Below are positions 55,786 to 64,000 of a stretch of DNA of 64,000 bases, in pieces (within the stretch, counting starts at the first letter, position 1; each line of letters opens with the position of its first letter). The DNA is from Burkholderiales bacterium. GTDB lineage: Bacteria > Pseudomonadota > Gammaproteobacteria > Burkholderiales > Burkholderiaceae_C. The stretch covers positions 124,001 to 188,000 of the forward strand of contig JADJDV010000002.1 in assembly GCA_016702555.1 (NCBI GenBank), in the 5' to 3' direction. Both the position numbers and the translations under genes were made by a program. Below the pieces are notes generated by a model that saw only the letters and a program-made list of their open reading frames with translations, was not told where the DNA came from and searched no databases.

Positions 55786-56520
55786 TTACCGGTCGGCGCC
55801 CAGGCCACGGGCGCCCTCGCCGGGCGGTGGTCCGCCGGTCACCACCATGGTGCGCGCCCGCTCGGAGAACTCGGCCGCCCCGGCATCGCCGTCGCGTGTG
55901 AGTGCGACCGGCGACGGCGGCTGTTCGAGGCCGCGCTGCACCGCGGGTCGCGCGTGCATGGCGTCGCGCCAGCGTTTCAGGTGCGGCATGTCGGACACGT
56001 CCACGCCCGACCAGCGGTGCGTGCGCGCCCAGGCGAAGTGGGCGATGTCGGCAATCGAGTACTCGCCCGCCAGCCATTCATGCTCGGCCAGCTGCCGATC
56101 CAGCACGCCCAGCAGGCGCCGCGATTCGGCCTGATAGCGGTCGATGGCGGGCTGGATCTTCTGCGGGAAATAGCGGAAGAACACGTTGGCCTGGCCCATC
56201 ATCGGGCCGACACCGCCCATCTGGAACATCAGCCATTGGATGACGCGCGAACGGCCCTTGGCGTCGGCCGGCAGCAGGCGGCCGGTTTTTTCCGCCAGGT
56301 AGATCAGGATCGCGCCGGATTCGAACACCGCGAAGTCGCCGGCCGAGCGATCGACGATCACCGGGATGCGCCCGTTCGGGTTCAGCGCCAGGAATTCGGG
56401 GCGTTTCTGTTCGCCGGCGGCCAGATCCAGCACCTTCAGCGTGTAGGGCAGGCCCAACTCCTCCAGCGCAATCGAGACCTTGTGGCCGTTGGGCGTGGCG
56501 GCGGTGTAGAGATCGATCAA
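55786..56520 (-). CDS. Glutathione S-transferase family protein 2 (YfcG/Ure2-like)
   Basis: 244 residues from a TTG start (IDLYTAATPNGHKVSIALEE). The TPNGHKV motif, GRIPVIVD and FESGAILIYLAEKTG mark the Nu/YfcG-like class, whose members reduce disulfides with two glutathiones. The C-terminal tail is Gly/Arg-rich and unconserved. Transcribed just ahead of GST 1 and divergent from the rhodanese operon. Confidence 0.88.
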   Translation of the reverse strand: MIDLYTAATPNGHKVSIALEELGLPYTLKVLDLAAGEQKRPEFLALNPNGRIPVIVDRSAGDFAVFESGAILIYLAEKTGRLLPADAKGRSRVIQWLMFQMGGVGPMMGQANVFFRYFPQKIQPAIDRYQAESRRLLGVLDRQLAEHEWLAGEYSIADIAHFAWARTHRWSGVDVSDMPHLKRWRDAMHARPAVQRGLEQPPSPVALTRDGDAGAAEFSERARTMVVTGGPPPGEGARGLGADR

Positions 56521-56611
56521 GTCGTGTGCTCCCGTGATGGCGATGGCGCCATGCTAGCGCTGTCTCTGCGTCGTCGCCGCGCCGGATGCCCGGCCGGCCA
56601 TCTGCCGCCAT

Positions 56612-56639
56612 GGCATAAGCACCTAACCAAACAGTCTTT
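56612..56639 (+). promoter_or_regulatory. Shared sulfur-regulon motif, site 3 (candidate CysB-like operator)
   Basis: GGCATAAGCA, 7-bp gap, AAACAGTC, 1-bp gap, TT, identical in both blocks and in spacing to the site at 42355-42382. It ends 56 bases before the rhodanese gene and lies between it and the divergent GST. Confidence 0.65.
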
Positions 56640-56695
56640 GGCGCCCCGCGGCGGCGCGCGACAATATCAGGCTTCGCTTAATTCGACGCTTGCGC

Positions 56696-57661
56696 ATGCT
56701 CCGTGGTTTCCGTCTTCCGTGCCTGCTGGCCGCCGTGTGGTGGCTGGCGGGGGCCGCGCGCGCGGCGGCGCCGCTGATCGCGCCGACCGAACTGAAGGCG
56801 CTGGCCGATGCGGGCGCGGTGCGCATCGTCGATGTGCGCGATGCCGAGGCCTATGCGCTGCAGCACCTGCCCGGCGCTGTGTCAGCGCCTTACGCGCGTT
56901 GGCGCGGGCCGGCCACCAACCCCGGCCTGGTGCCGCCGCTGCCGGCGCTGACCGCGCTGGTGCAGGAGCTGGGTCTGACGCCCGACACGCGCATTGTGCT
57001 GGTCTACACCGGCGTCGATTCGACCGACTTCGCCACTGCCGCGCGCAGCTACTGGACGCTCAAGAGCCTGGGCGCGCGTGAGTTGTCGATCCTGAACGGC
57101 GGCCTGAACGCCTGGCGCGCCGCCGGTTTTGCCATCAGCGACCAGCCGGGGCGGGCGCCGCGCAGCCAATGGCAACCGCAGTTCAACCCGCAATGGCTGG
57201 CCACGCGGGCCGACGTGCGGCAACTGCTGGGCAGCGACCAGGCCGTACTGGTCGATTCGCGCCCCGCGCCCTTCTTCCAGGGCCGCATCGCGAACGACGC
57301 GGCCAAGGCGCGCGGCACGCTGCCGGGCGCCATCAACCTGGACAGCGACCTGTACTTCGAGCTCGGCAGCGCCGTGCTGATGGACAAGGCCAGCCTGGAA
57401 ACCGAGGCCGACACCGCCCACGCCGAGCCGGGTCAAACCATCGTCACCTTCTGCAACGCCGGCCACTGGAGCGCCACCGACTGGTTCGTGCGCTCCGAAC
57501 TGCTGGGCCAGCCCGACGTGAAGCTGTATCCGGGCTCGGTCATCGACTGGAGCCAGGCGCCGGAGCGCCTGCCCATGGTCAACGAGCCGGGCCGGCTCGA
57601 CAAGCTGCGCGACATGCTGGTGACCTGGGCGCAGCGCAACCTGAAATGGAAGACGCCATGA
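56696..57661 (+). CDS. Periplasmic tandem-rhodanese sulfurtransferase
   Basis: 321 residues from ATG 56696 with a signal peptide ending near ARAAA. Two rhodanese domains (about 30-150 and 165-290). The first lacks the catalytic cysteine (VYTGVDS in that place); the second has the active-site loop TFCNAGHWSA. It transfers sulfane sulfur, for example from thiosulfate to an acceptor thiol. Overlaps the YedE gene by ATGA, so sulfur relay to or from that transporter is likely. Preceded by the shared sulfur motif. Confidence 0.9.
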   Translation: MLRGFRLPCLLAAVWWLAGAARAAAPLIAPTELKALADAGAVRIVDVRDAEAYALQHLPGAVSAPYARWRGPATNPGLVPPLPALTALVQELGLTPDTRIVLVYTGVDSTDFATAARSYWTLKSLGARELSILNGGLNAWRAAGFAISDQPGRAPRSQWQPQFNPQWLATRADVRQLLGSDQAVLVDSRPAPFFQGRIANDAAKARGTLPGAINLDSDLYFELGSAVLMDKASLETEADTAHAEPGQTIVTFCNAGHWSATDWFVRSELLGQPDVKLYPGSVIDWSQAPERLPMVNEPGRLDKLRDMLVTWAQRNLKWKTP

Positions 57662-58797
57662 ACACGCTGGCCGCCTCTGCCCGGAGTGCGGCGCCGTCGC
57701 GCGCCCCCAATCGGTGGACGCATCGCCTGCCGCTGGGCTTTGCGGTGCTGGCCTTGTTCGGCTGGCTGCTGTGGTCGGTGTCGGCGCGCCAGGCGCTGCT
57801 GCTGCTGGTCGGCGTGGGCTTGGGCTGGGGCTTGGCGGCGGCGCGCTTTGGCTTCACCACCGGCTGGCGCCATCTGGTGGAGCAGCGCGATCCGTCGGGT
57901 GTCTACGGTCAGATCATCCTGCTGGCGCTGCTGGCGGCGCTGTCGATGCCCATGCTGGCGCATTTTCCCGAGACGCAGGCGGCGCTGGGGCCGCCCTCGG
58001 TCAGCCTGCTGGTGGGCGCCTTCGTGTTCGGCCTGTGCATGCAGCTGGCCGATGGCTGCGGCTCGGGCACGTTGTACAAGGCCGGGCTGGGCGTGCCGCT
58101 GAACATGGCGATCCTGCCGATGTTCGCGCTGGGCAGCTTTCTGGGTTCGGTGCACCTGAACGACTGGCTGGCGCTGGGGGCGCTGGAGCCGGTCGGCCTG
58201 GTCGAGCGCCTGGGCGCCGGCGGCGCGCTGGCTGCCACGTTGGCGGGGCTGGCCGTGCTGGCCATCGGTGTCGGCCGCTGGAGCGGACAGCGCTTCAGCC
58301 TCCGGCGCATGCCGGGGCGCTGGGTCTGGGGTGCCGTCGTGCTGGCGCTGTTCGCCGCGCTGAACCTGTTCATCGCCGGCCAGTCCTGGGGCGTGGTCTA
58401 CGGCTTCGGCCTCTGGGGCGCCAAGGCGGCGACCGCGTTGGGTCTGTTTGATCCCGCCGCCAACGCCTTCTGGAGCGATCCGGGTCACGCCGAGCGCCTG
58501 CACCAGACGCTGCTGCTGGACGTCACCAGCATCACCAACATCGGCATCCTGGCCGGTGCGCTGTGGGTGGTGCCAAGCCGGCCGCCAAGCGAGCGCTCGA
58601 TGACCGGCGGCCAGTGGCTGATCGGCCTGGCGGCGGGTTTTCTGCTGGGCTACAGCTCGCGCCTGGCGTTTGGCTGCAACGTCGGCGCCATGGTCAGCGG
58701 CATCAGCACCGGCAGCCTGCACGGCTGGATCTGGGTGCCGGTGGCCTTTCTGGGTACCTTGATCGGCGTGCGCCTGCGGCGCCGCTTTGGATTCTGA
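57658..58797 (+). CDS. YeeE/YedE-family sulfur (thiosulfate) transporter
   Basis: 379 residues, about nine to ten membrane helices, with conserved cysteine motifs ADGCGSGTLYKAG and AFGCNVGAMVSG that in TsuA relay thiosulfate through the pore. Probably imports thiosulfate or another sulfur species. Translationally coupled to the rhodanese gene and followed 11 bases later by a small membrane protein gene. Confidence 0.9.
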   Translation: MNTLAASARSAAPSRAPNRWTHRLPLGFAVLALFGWLLWSVSARQALLLLVGVGLGWGLAAARFGFTTGWRHLVEQRDPSGVYGQIILLALLAALSMPMLAHFPETQAALGPPSVSLLVGAFVFGLCMQLADGCGSGTLYKAGLGVPLNMAILPMFALGSFLGSVHLNDWLALGALEPVGLVERLGAGGALAATLAGLAVLAIGVGRWSGQRFSLRRMPGRWVWGAVVLALFAALNLFIAGQSWGVVYGFGLWGAKAATALGLFDPAANAFWSDPGHAERLHQTLLLDVTSITNIGILAGALWVVPSRPPSERSMTGGQWLIGLAAGFLLGYSSRLAFGCNVGAMVSGISTGSLHGWIWVPVAFLGTLIGVRLRRRFGF

Positions 58798-58808
58798 AGG
58801 GGCGCGCC

Positions 58809-58976
58809 ATGACGAGCATCGCCTGGCCGCGCTGGCTGTTCTGGATCGTCGTGATCGGTTTCGTGGCCTGGGATTTCGGCGCCTCGGCGCCGGTCAACCT
58901 GCGGCTGGAGCCGCCCATCATCGCCGCCGGCTCCGGCGTGCCGACCAGCGGCGGGCACTGCGCGCGGCCGAAGTGA
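58809..58976 (+). CDS. Small single-helix membrane protein of the YedE operon
   Basis: 55 residues: one membrane helix (WPRWLFWIVVIGFVAWDFGA) and a short Pro/Gly-rich tail with a single Cys near the C-terminus (GGHCARPK). Starts 11 bases after the YedE stop. It has no recognised family; position suggests an accessory of the sulfur transporter, the Cys possibly a sulfur carrier. Short and unconfirmed, but its composition fits a real membrane peptide. Confidence 0.6.
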   Translation: MTSIAWPRWLFWIVVIGFVAWDFGASAPVNLRLEPPIIAAGSGVPTSGGHCARPK

Positions 58977-59098
58977 GGCGCGCCCGGCGCATGCGCGGCT
59001 GAGCACTTGTCCGACGCGGACGCTCTGCGGGGCGCGGCACAATCCGTGACGTTTCGCAAAAAACTGCCCACGAACCCGCCACGCATCGAGATTCGGCC

Positions 59099-59920
59099 AT
59101 GAAGACATTCCGCACCCCTCTTGCCGCCGCTCTGGCCGCCGCCTTGCTGATGGCCGGCTGTGCCAGCACCACCACCGGCAGCGTCGCCTCGGGCGGCTCC
59201 AGCCGTTCCCAGCTGCTGCTGGTGTCGCCCGAGCAGGTGATGCAGCAGTCGGCGCAGTACTACGAACAGCAGAACCGCGAGGCGCGCTCGGAAGGTACGC
59301 TGATCACCAGCGGCGCCGAATGGAATCGCGTCAACGCCGTCATGCAGCGCCTGGTGCCGCAGGTGGCGGCGTTCCGCCCCGACGCCGCGCGCTGGCCCTG
59401 GCAACTGGTGCTGATCAACGAGGACACCGTCAACGCCCACGTCATGGCGGGCGGCAAGATCACCTTCTACACCGGCCTGCTGCGCAAGCTGCAGCTCACC
59501 GACGACGAGATCGCCGCCGTCATGGGCCACGAGATGGCGCATGCGCTGCGCGAGCACACGCGCGAGAAGATTTCGCAAAGCGCGGCCGGCGACATGGCCA
59601 TCGCCATCGGCGGCGCGCTGCTGGGCCTGGGCCAGGGCGTGACGCAGCTGGCCGGCCTGGGCAAGCAGCTGGCCATGGACATGCCCTTCTCACGCCACAT
59701 GGAAAGCGAAGCCGACCTGTACGGGCTGGAACTGGCCGCGCGCGCCGGCTACGATCCGCGCGCCGCCATCACGCTGTGGCAGAAGATGGCCCAGGTCGGT
59801 GGCGCACGCGGCCCCGGCTTTCTGTCGACCCACCCGGCGCCGGGCGACCGCATGGCCTCGCTGCAGGCGGCGATGCCCAAGGTGATGCCACTGTACGAGC
59901 AGGCGCGCGGGCGGCGCTGA
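59099..59920 (+). CDS. M48-family metalloprotease lipoprotein
   Basis: 273 residues; lipobox MAGC gives Cys21. Zinc-protease motif HEMAH (about 148) with third ligand Glu in the ESEAD segment, as in the LoiP/YcaL/BepA group of periplasmic quality-control proteases. No TPR domain, so closer to LoiP/YcaL than BepA. Convergent with tcuB. Substrates unknown. Confidence 0.9.
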   Translation: MKTFRTPLAAALAAALLMAGCASTTTGSVASGGSSRSQLLLVSPEQVMQQSAQYYEQQNREARSEGTLITSGAEWNRVNAVMQRLVPQVAAFRPDAARWPWQLVLINEDTVNAHVMAGGKITFYTGLLRKLQLTDDEIAAVMGHEMAHALREHTREKISQSAAGDMAIAIGGALLGLGQGVTQLAGLGKQLAMDMPFSRHMESEADLYGLELAARAGYDPRAAITLWQKMAQVGGARGPGFLSTHPAPGDRMASLQAAMPKVMPLYEQARGRR

Positions 59921-59969
59921 GCCTGCGTGGGCGTGGTGGCTGCGATGGGGTGGTGAGGGCGCGTGTTCG

Positions 59970-61142
59970 TCAGTCGGCGCCCAACCCGATCGGGTTGGGC
60001 TGGCGCTTCTCGACCGCGTGGCGCAGCAGCGCCGCACTGCGGAAGAAGCCGTGGGCAAACTTGCTGTAGGGCATCAGGGCAAACAAGGCCATCACGGCGC
60101 CCAGGTGCCCGCACAGCATCAGCCCCATGGCGGCGCTGCCGCGCGCCCACCACAACAGCAGGCCGCTGGCCGCAATCAGGAACAGCAGCGCGATGAAGCC
60201 GCGGTCCATCGGCCGCTGGGCGGTGTCGCCCTGCAGCGGATCGCGCCGCAGGTTGAGGCGCCACAGGCCGACGGTGCCGATCAGCATGCCAACACCGCCG
60301 ACGGCGCCCAGCAGCTTGGGCAGCGATGGAAAGTCGTACGGCGCCACCCAGCCGAACAGGTAGTGGTAAATCGTGCCCAGGCTGGTGGCCGCAAAGCACA
60401 GCGCAAAGCCGTAGAAGGTGAAGTGGTGCATGCGGCGGCGGCGCAGGGTGTAGGCGTCGTCCTCGTCGTGGCAGCCGTCGCCGTGGCCGCCGTCCAGGTA
60501 TTTCAGGCGCAGCACGTCGTGCGCGGCTTCGGCGGCAGCGGCGCCACGGGCGGGCGCGCCGCTGGTGGCGGGATGCACCTCGCGCAGAAAGCGCCGCACG
60601 CGCAGCGTGAGCGCCAGCACGGCGAACAGGAACACCGGCGCGAACAGGCCGACCAGCAGGTTGTGCGGAAAGATGGCGTAGAAATCACTGCCTTGCGCCG
60701 CACCCCAGATCGGCCCCTTCAGCAGCACCGTCAGCACCAGAAACAGCGCCAGCCCCAAGGCCAGCGCCACCGACAGCGCCAGGCCGTTGCGCTGGTACAG
60801 CGCGCCCAGCGCCGGCGGCCAGGCGTAGTCGGCATAGGTCTGCCCGCGCACTGTGGCCATGGCGCGCGGCACGTTGACGGCGAATTCGTGCGGCGGCGCG
60901 TACTGACAGGCGTGCAGGCAGGCGCCGCAGTTGTGGCACAGGTTGGCCAGAAAGTGCACGTCGGCCTTGCCGAATTCCAGCCGCCGCGTCATGGCCGGAA
61001 AGACGGCGCAAAAGCCTTCGCAGTAGCGACAGGCGTTGCAAATGGTCATCTGGCGCGCGACTTCGGCTTCGGGTGCGGTCAGCACCAGTTCGCCACTGGC
61101 CAGTGCGCGCGCGTCGCGGGTCAGGGCTTCAAGCGAGGCCAT
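59970..61142 (-). CDS. tcuB: Tricarballylate utilisation Fe-S/heme membrane protein TcuB
   Basis: 390 residues. Two 4Fe-4S motifs in the N-terminal part (CNACRYCEGFCAVFP and CHNCGACLHACQYAPP), then about six membrane helices with histidines suited to heme ligation. In Salmonella TcuB reoxidises the FAD of TcuA and passes electrons to the quinone pool. Start overlaps the tcuA end by 14 bases. Confidence 0.92.
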   Translation of the reverse strand: MASLEALTRDARALASGELVLTAPEAEVARQMTICNACRYCEGFCAVFPAMTRRLEFGKADVHFLANLCHNCGACLHACQYAPPHEFAVNVPRAMATVRGQTYADYAWPPALGALYQRNGLALSVALALGLALFLVLTVLLKGPIWGAAQGSDFYAIFPHNLLVGLFAPVFLFAVLALTLRVRRFLREVHPATSGAPARGAAAAEAAHDVLRLKYLDGGHGDGCHDEDDAYTLRRRRMHHFTFYGFALCFAATSLGTIYHYLFGWVAPYDFPSLPKLLGAVGGVGMLIGTVGLWRLNLRRDPLQGDTAQRPMDRGFIALLFLIAASGLLLWWARGSAAMGLMLCGHLGAVMALFALMPYSKFAHGFFRSAALLRHAVEKRQPNPIGLGAD

Positions 61143-62538
61143 GCAATGCTCCTTGATTCACAGCTGCCCGCGCTGCATTGACACCGGCTATGCGGCCAAA
61201 CGCCGTGCCAATCGACATGCCGACGCCGGCGGTGTAGCCCTTGCCCAGCACGTTGCCGGCCATCATTTCGCCGGCCACGAACAGGTTGTCGCTGGGCTGA
61301 TCGTTGAAGCGCACGGCCGCCGTGTCGTCGGTGTGCAGGCCGAGGTAGGTGAAGGTCACGCCCGGCCGCACGGCGTAGGCGTAGAAGGGCGCGGTGTCGA
61401 TGGGGCGTGCCCAGTGTGTCTTGGCGGGCGTCACGCCTTCGGTGTGGCAGTCGTCCAGCGCCGTGTGGTCAAACGTGCCCGGCACGCAGGCGGCGTTGTA
61501 GGCGTTCAGCGTCTGCATGAAGGTGGCCTCGTCCAGCTCCAGCTGGCGCGCCAGCTCGGGCAGGCTGTCCGCCGTCACGCCCGGAAACACCGGCGGCATG
61601 AAGCGGCCGATGGCCTTGGCGTCGATGATCGACCAGGCGATCTGCCCCGGCTGCTGCGCCACCAGACGGCCCCAGATGGCGTAGCGCTTGGGCCAGAAGT
61701 CTTCGCCCTCGTCGTAGAAGCGCCGGGCTTCGCGGTTGACCACCACGCCCAGCGACACGCAATCGATGCGGGTGCAGATGCCGCCGTCGTACAGCGGCGC
61801 GCGCGCGTCGATGGCCACCATGTGCGCCTGCGTGGCATCGCCAATGCGGTCGGCGCCGTGGTCATCGAGCAGGTGCTTGAGCAGCACGCCCTGGTTGAAG
61901 CGCGTGCCGCGGATCAAAAAGTTGTCGGCTGGCCATTCGCCGCGGGCGTTCTGGCCCCAGGCTTCGCGCAGCCAGTCGCGGTTGGATTCGAAGCCGCCGG
62001 CGGCCAGCACGCAGGTTTTGGCGGTGATGCGCTCGCCTTTGACGTGCGCGGCGACGAAGCGGCCGTCCTCGATCTCGATGCGGTCCACCGGCGCCTCGTA
62101 GCGCACCTGCACACCCAGCTTTTCGGCGCTGCGGTAATAGGCATTGACCAGCGCCTTGCCGCCGCCCATGAAGAAGGCGTTGGTGCGCGCCACGTGCAGC
62201 GCGCCCGACAGCGGCGGCTGAAAGTGCACGCCATGGCTTCGCATCCAGTCGCGGCAACTGGATGAGGCGCGAATCACCAGCCGCGCCAGGTGTTCGTTGG
62301 TCTGGCCGCCCGTGACTTTCAGCAAATCCTGCCAGTACTCTTCTTCGGGGTAGGCCTCGACCAGCACGTCTTGCGGCGCGTCGTGCATGCAGCGCAGGTT
62401 GCGCGTGTGGCCAGAGTTGCCGCCGCGCCATGCGCGCGGCGCGGCTTCGAGCAGCAGCACGCTGGCGCCGGCCTCGCGCGCCATCAGCGCGGCGCACAGC
62501 GCGGCGTTGCCGCCGCCGATGACGAGCACATCGACCAC
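61129..62538 (-). CDS. tcuA: FAD-dependent tricarballylate dehydrogenase TcuA
   Basis: 469 residues from GTG 62538 with GGAGAC upstream. Rossmann FAD motif DVLVIGGGNAALCAALMAREAG and succinate-dehydrogenase/fumarate-reductase-like fold; C-terminal FAD segment NLFVAGEMMAGNVLGKGYTAG. Oxidises tricarballylate to cis-aconitate. An upstream open stretch of 41 codons overlaps the regulator gene and is not part of the family. The transporter gene tcuC is not adjacent. Confidence 0.92.
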   Translation of the reverse strand: MVDVLVIGGGNAALCAALMAREAGASVLLLEAAPRAWRGGNSGHTRNLRCMHDAPQDVLVEAYPEEEYWQDLLKVTGGQTNEHLARLVIRASSSCRDWMRSHGVHFQPPLSGALHVARTNAFFMGGGKALVNAYYRSAEKLGVQVRYEAPVDRIEIEDGRFVAAHVKGERITAKTCVLAAGGFESNRDWLREAWGQNARGEWPADNFLIRGTRFNQGVLLKHLLDDHGADRIGDATQAHMVAIDARAPLYDGGICTRIDCVSLGVVVNREARRFYDEGEDFWPKRYAIWGRLVAQQPGQIAWSIIDAKAIGRFMPPVFPGVTADSLPELARQLELDEATFMQTLNAYNAACVPGTFDHTALDDCHTEGVTPAKTHWARPIDTAPFYAYAVRPGVTFTYLGLHTDDTAAVRFNDQPSDNLFVAGEMMAGNVLGKGYTAGVGMSIGTAFGRIAGVNAARAAVNQGALHGLA

Positions 62539-62620
62539 GTTGTCTCCAGGGTTTTTGAGTGATGGCGCGACTGTAGGCAGCGCACACCGGCGCGGCAAGG
62601 CGCCGCCGGACAACAGGCCT

Positions 62621-63547
62621 TCAGTTTTTGTGAAGGGTGGCGCCGGCCCAGCGACCGTCACGCACCAGCGCGCGCGCTACATTGGCCAGCACCACGCGCG
62701 CGGCCAGCGCGGCGGGCGAGAGCTCGTCGTCCGACAGACTGGCCAGCAGGTTGCGCCGCGCCGTCAGCGCATCGGCCAGCAGCACGCTGCGCACCGCGCT
62801 GGCGGGCAGCCGCGCGGTGGCAGCGCCGGGCTGAATGGTGGCGCCCAGGCCGGCGCGCACCGCGTCCATCAGCAGCGCGAGGCCGTCGACCTCGGCATGC
62901 ACGCGCGGCGTGATGCGCTGGCGCGCAAAGGCGGCGTCGGTCAGCGCGCGCAGGCCGTGGCTGGGCGAGGGCAGGATCAGCGGCAGATCGCGCAGCTCCT
63001 TCAGCAGCACGCGCGCGCCGGTCGGCATGCCGGGCAGATCGGGCGCGCCGATGACGTAGAGCTTTTCATCCAGCAGCGGCGTCACGCTCCAGCGTCGGCC
63101 GGTGTCGGTGCGGAACAGGATCGCCAGATCCAGCTGGCGCGCGTTGAGCATGGTGGTCAGGTGCCCCGACAGCGCCTCGACCAGGTGCACGCGCACCGCC
63201 GGGTAGCGCTCGGCCATGGCCTGGATCAGCGGCACACCGAGCACTGAAGCGGTGGTCGATGCGAGGCCGATGCTCACATGCCCCGACAGCCGCGCCGTCT
63301 GCGCCGCGCGCACCGCGTCGTCGGCGTGGCGCAGGGTGAGTTGCGCCTGCTGCAAGAAAGCCAGGCCCGCATCGGTCGGCACCACGCCGGTGCTTTGGCG
63401 CTGCAGCAGGCGTGTGGCGAGTTCGCCCTCCAGCCGGCTGATCTGCTGGCTCAGCGCCGAAGTCGCCAGGCCCAGATCCAGCGCGGCGCGGCCCATGCTG
63501 CCGGCTTCGCAGACCTTGACGAAGTAGCGCAGTTGGCGCAGTTCCAT
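62621..63547 (-). CDS. tcuR: LysR-family regulator TcuR-like
   Basis: 308 residues: LysR winged helix (1-60; MELRQLRYFVKVCEAGSMGRAALDLGLATSALSQQISRLE broken here by no gap) and a periplasmic-binding-like effector domain (about 90-300). Lies 82 bases upstream of tcuA on the same strand. TcuR proteins regulate tcuABC with tricarballylate as co-inducer; a typical LysR arrangement is divergent, but the tandem layout is known for tcu clusters. Confidence 0.85.
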   Translation of the reverse strand: MELRQLRYFVKVCEAGSMGRAALDLGLATSALSQQISRLEGELATRLLQRQSTGVVPTDAGLAFLQQAQLTLRHADDAVRAAQTARLSGHVSIGLASTTASVLGVPLIQAMAERYPAVRVHLVEALSGHLTTMLNARQLDLAILFRTDTGRRWSVTPLLDEKLYVIGAPDLPGMPTGARVLLKELRDLPLILPSPSHGLRALTDAAFARQRITPRVHAEVDGLALLMDAVRAGLGATIQPGAATARLPASAVRSVLLADALTARRNLLASLSDDELSPAALAARVVLANVARALVRDGRWAGATLHKN

Positions 63548-63591
63548 GGCAGGCCGCTGGATGCTACATAAATAATAGCTGATCGCGCTTG

Positions 63592-64000
63592 TCAGGCAAG
63601 CGGTGCTGGCCGATTTGGCACATATTCATGAGGCATCAGGGCGCGCCGGGCGAAGCGCACCACCGTCACGCCTGCGCGCGCCTGCCGCACCGAGGGCATG
63701 ACCAGCACGCAGTCGTCGTAGGGCGTCGTCACCGGCTCGCCCTGGCCGGGACCGTCATGGTGGCCGATCACGGTGCCGGCGGTTGGGAGCACTTCCAGCC
63801 CCGTGAAGGGCGCGGTGAAAGTGAAGCGCTCGCTGCGCGCGATGGCGGCGCCATCCACCGTCAGCGCCCACTGGCGCGGCGCATCGGGCAGGCGCCAGCC
63901 GGGCAGTGCAGCGGCGAGTGCCGCCGCATCCAGCGTGCCGGCCTCTTGCAGAAAGCGCAGGCACATGTCCTGCGCCACGGCGCGGCTGGCCAGGTCGCCA
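63592..64000 (-). CDS. Succinylglutamate desuccinylase/aspartoacylase family protein, C-terminal part
   Basis: The 3' end of a gene that runs off the window; 135 codons are visible. The end FTAPFTGLEVLPTAGTVIG, TTPYDDCVLVMPS and GVTVVRFARRAL is the beta-barrel C-terminal domain of AstE/AspA-like zinc hydrolases, which act on N-acyl amino acids. The zinc-binding and catalytic region lies outside. Upstream of tcuR on the same strand, separated by 44 bases. Confidence 0.75.
   Translation of the reverse strand, partial: GDLASRAVAQDMCLRFLQEAGTLDAAALAAALPGWRLPDAPRQWALTVDGAAIARSERFTFTAPFTGLEVLPTAGTVIGHHDGPGQGEPVTTPYDDCVLVMPSVRQARAGVTVVRFARRALMPHEYVPNRPAPLA

Overview
The window is a GC-rich, gene-dense stretch of a betaproteobacterial chromosome. 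Gene content and family resemblance point to the order Burkholderiales, most likely Comamonadaceae: a split metH, CadR/PbrR-type metal resistance, a tcu cluster, ecotin, a uvrA/MFS/ssb neighbourhood, and many short intergenic repeats just after stop codons. No rRNA, complete tRNA, CRISPR array, intact insertion sequence or phage gene is visible. The genus is inference.

Layout. 1-4.9 kb: Cu/Zn superoxide dismutase, a uracil/xanthine-type permease, and a CadR-type regulator divergent from a Cd/Zn/Pb P-type ATPase with a textbook MerR-family operator. 4.9-11 kb: amgK divergent from the envelope/ribosome group lptD-surA-rsmA. 11-21 kb: a YbbN-like thioredoxin, purE-purK, a Sua5-type tRNA-modification enzyme, two SGNH-hydrolase lipoproteins (one apparently catalytically dead), an Ap4A phosphorylase, D-malate/tartrate dehydrogenase and PBP4 (dacB). 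21-26 kb: DMT permease, tsaB-rimI-uracil-DNA glycosylase with overlapping ends, and recQ. 26.5-38.3 kb: a MocR-type regulator followed by haoA (octaheme hydroxylamine-oxidoreductase family), haoB and a complete System I cytochrome c maturation operon in the order ccmCDEFGHI-AB. 38.5-42.2 kb: N-formylglutamate amidohydrolase, the methyltransferase half of MetH, a VIT-family transporter and a SLAC1-type transporter. 42.4-47.9 kb: two sulfate-binding proteins and cysTWA. 47.9-55.1 kb: ssb, a ClC protein, an MFS permease, ecotin and uvrA. 55.1-59 kb: two glutathione transferases, then a rhodanese/YedE sulfur-transport operon. 59-64 kb: an M48 lipoprotein protease, tcuR-tcuA-tcuB, and the end of an AstE/AspA-type hydrolase cut by the window edge.

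The most notable system is the hao-ccm block. An octaheme HAO-like enzyme with a predicted C-terminal membrane anchor, its HaoB partner, and the whole machinery to attach c-type hemes lie on one strand in what looks like one transcription unit, behind a MocR-type regulator and a candidate operator. No ammonia monooxygenase or c554/cM552 genes are present, so hydroxylamine detoxification or heterotrophic nitrification is more plausible than ammonia-driven growth; this is inference.

A second theme is sulfur. The same spaced motif (10 bp, 7-bp gap, 8 bp, 1-bp gap, TT) precedes the first sulfate-binding gene and the rhodanese/YedE operon, with a weaker copy before the second sulfate-binding gene, suggesting a common CysB-like regulon.

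Two genes (purK and the ybbN-like gene) carry clear single-base frameshifts, and the lptD signal peptide may carry a third. These are either assembly errors or real lesions.
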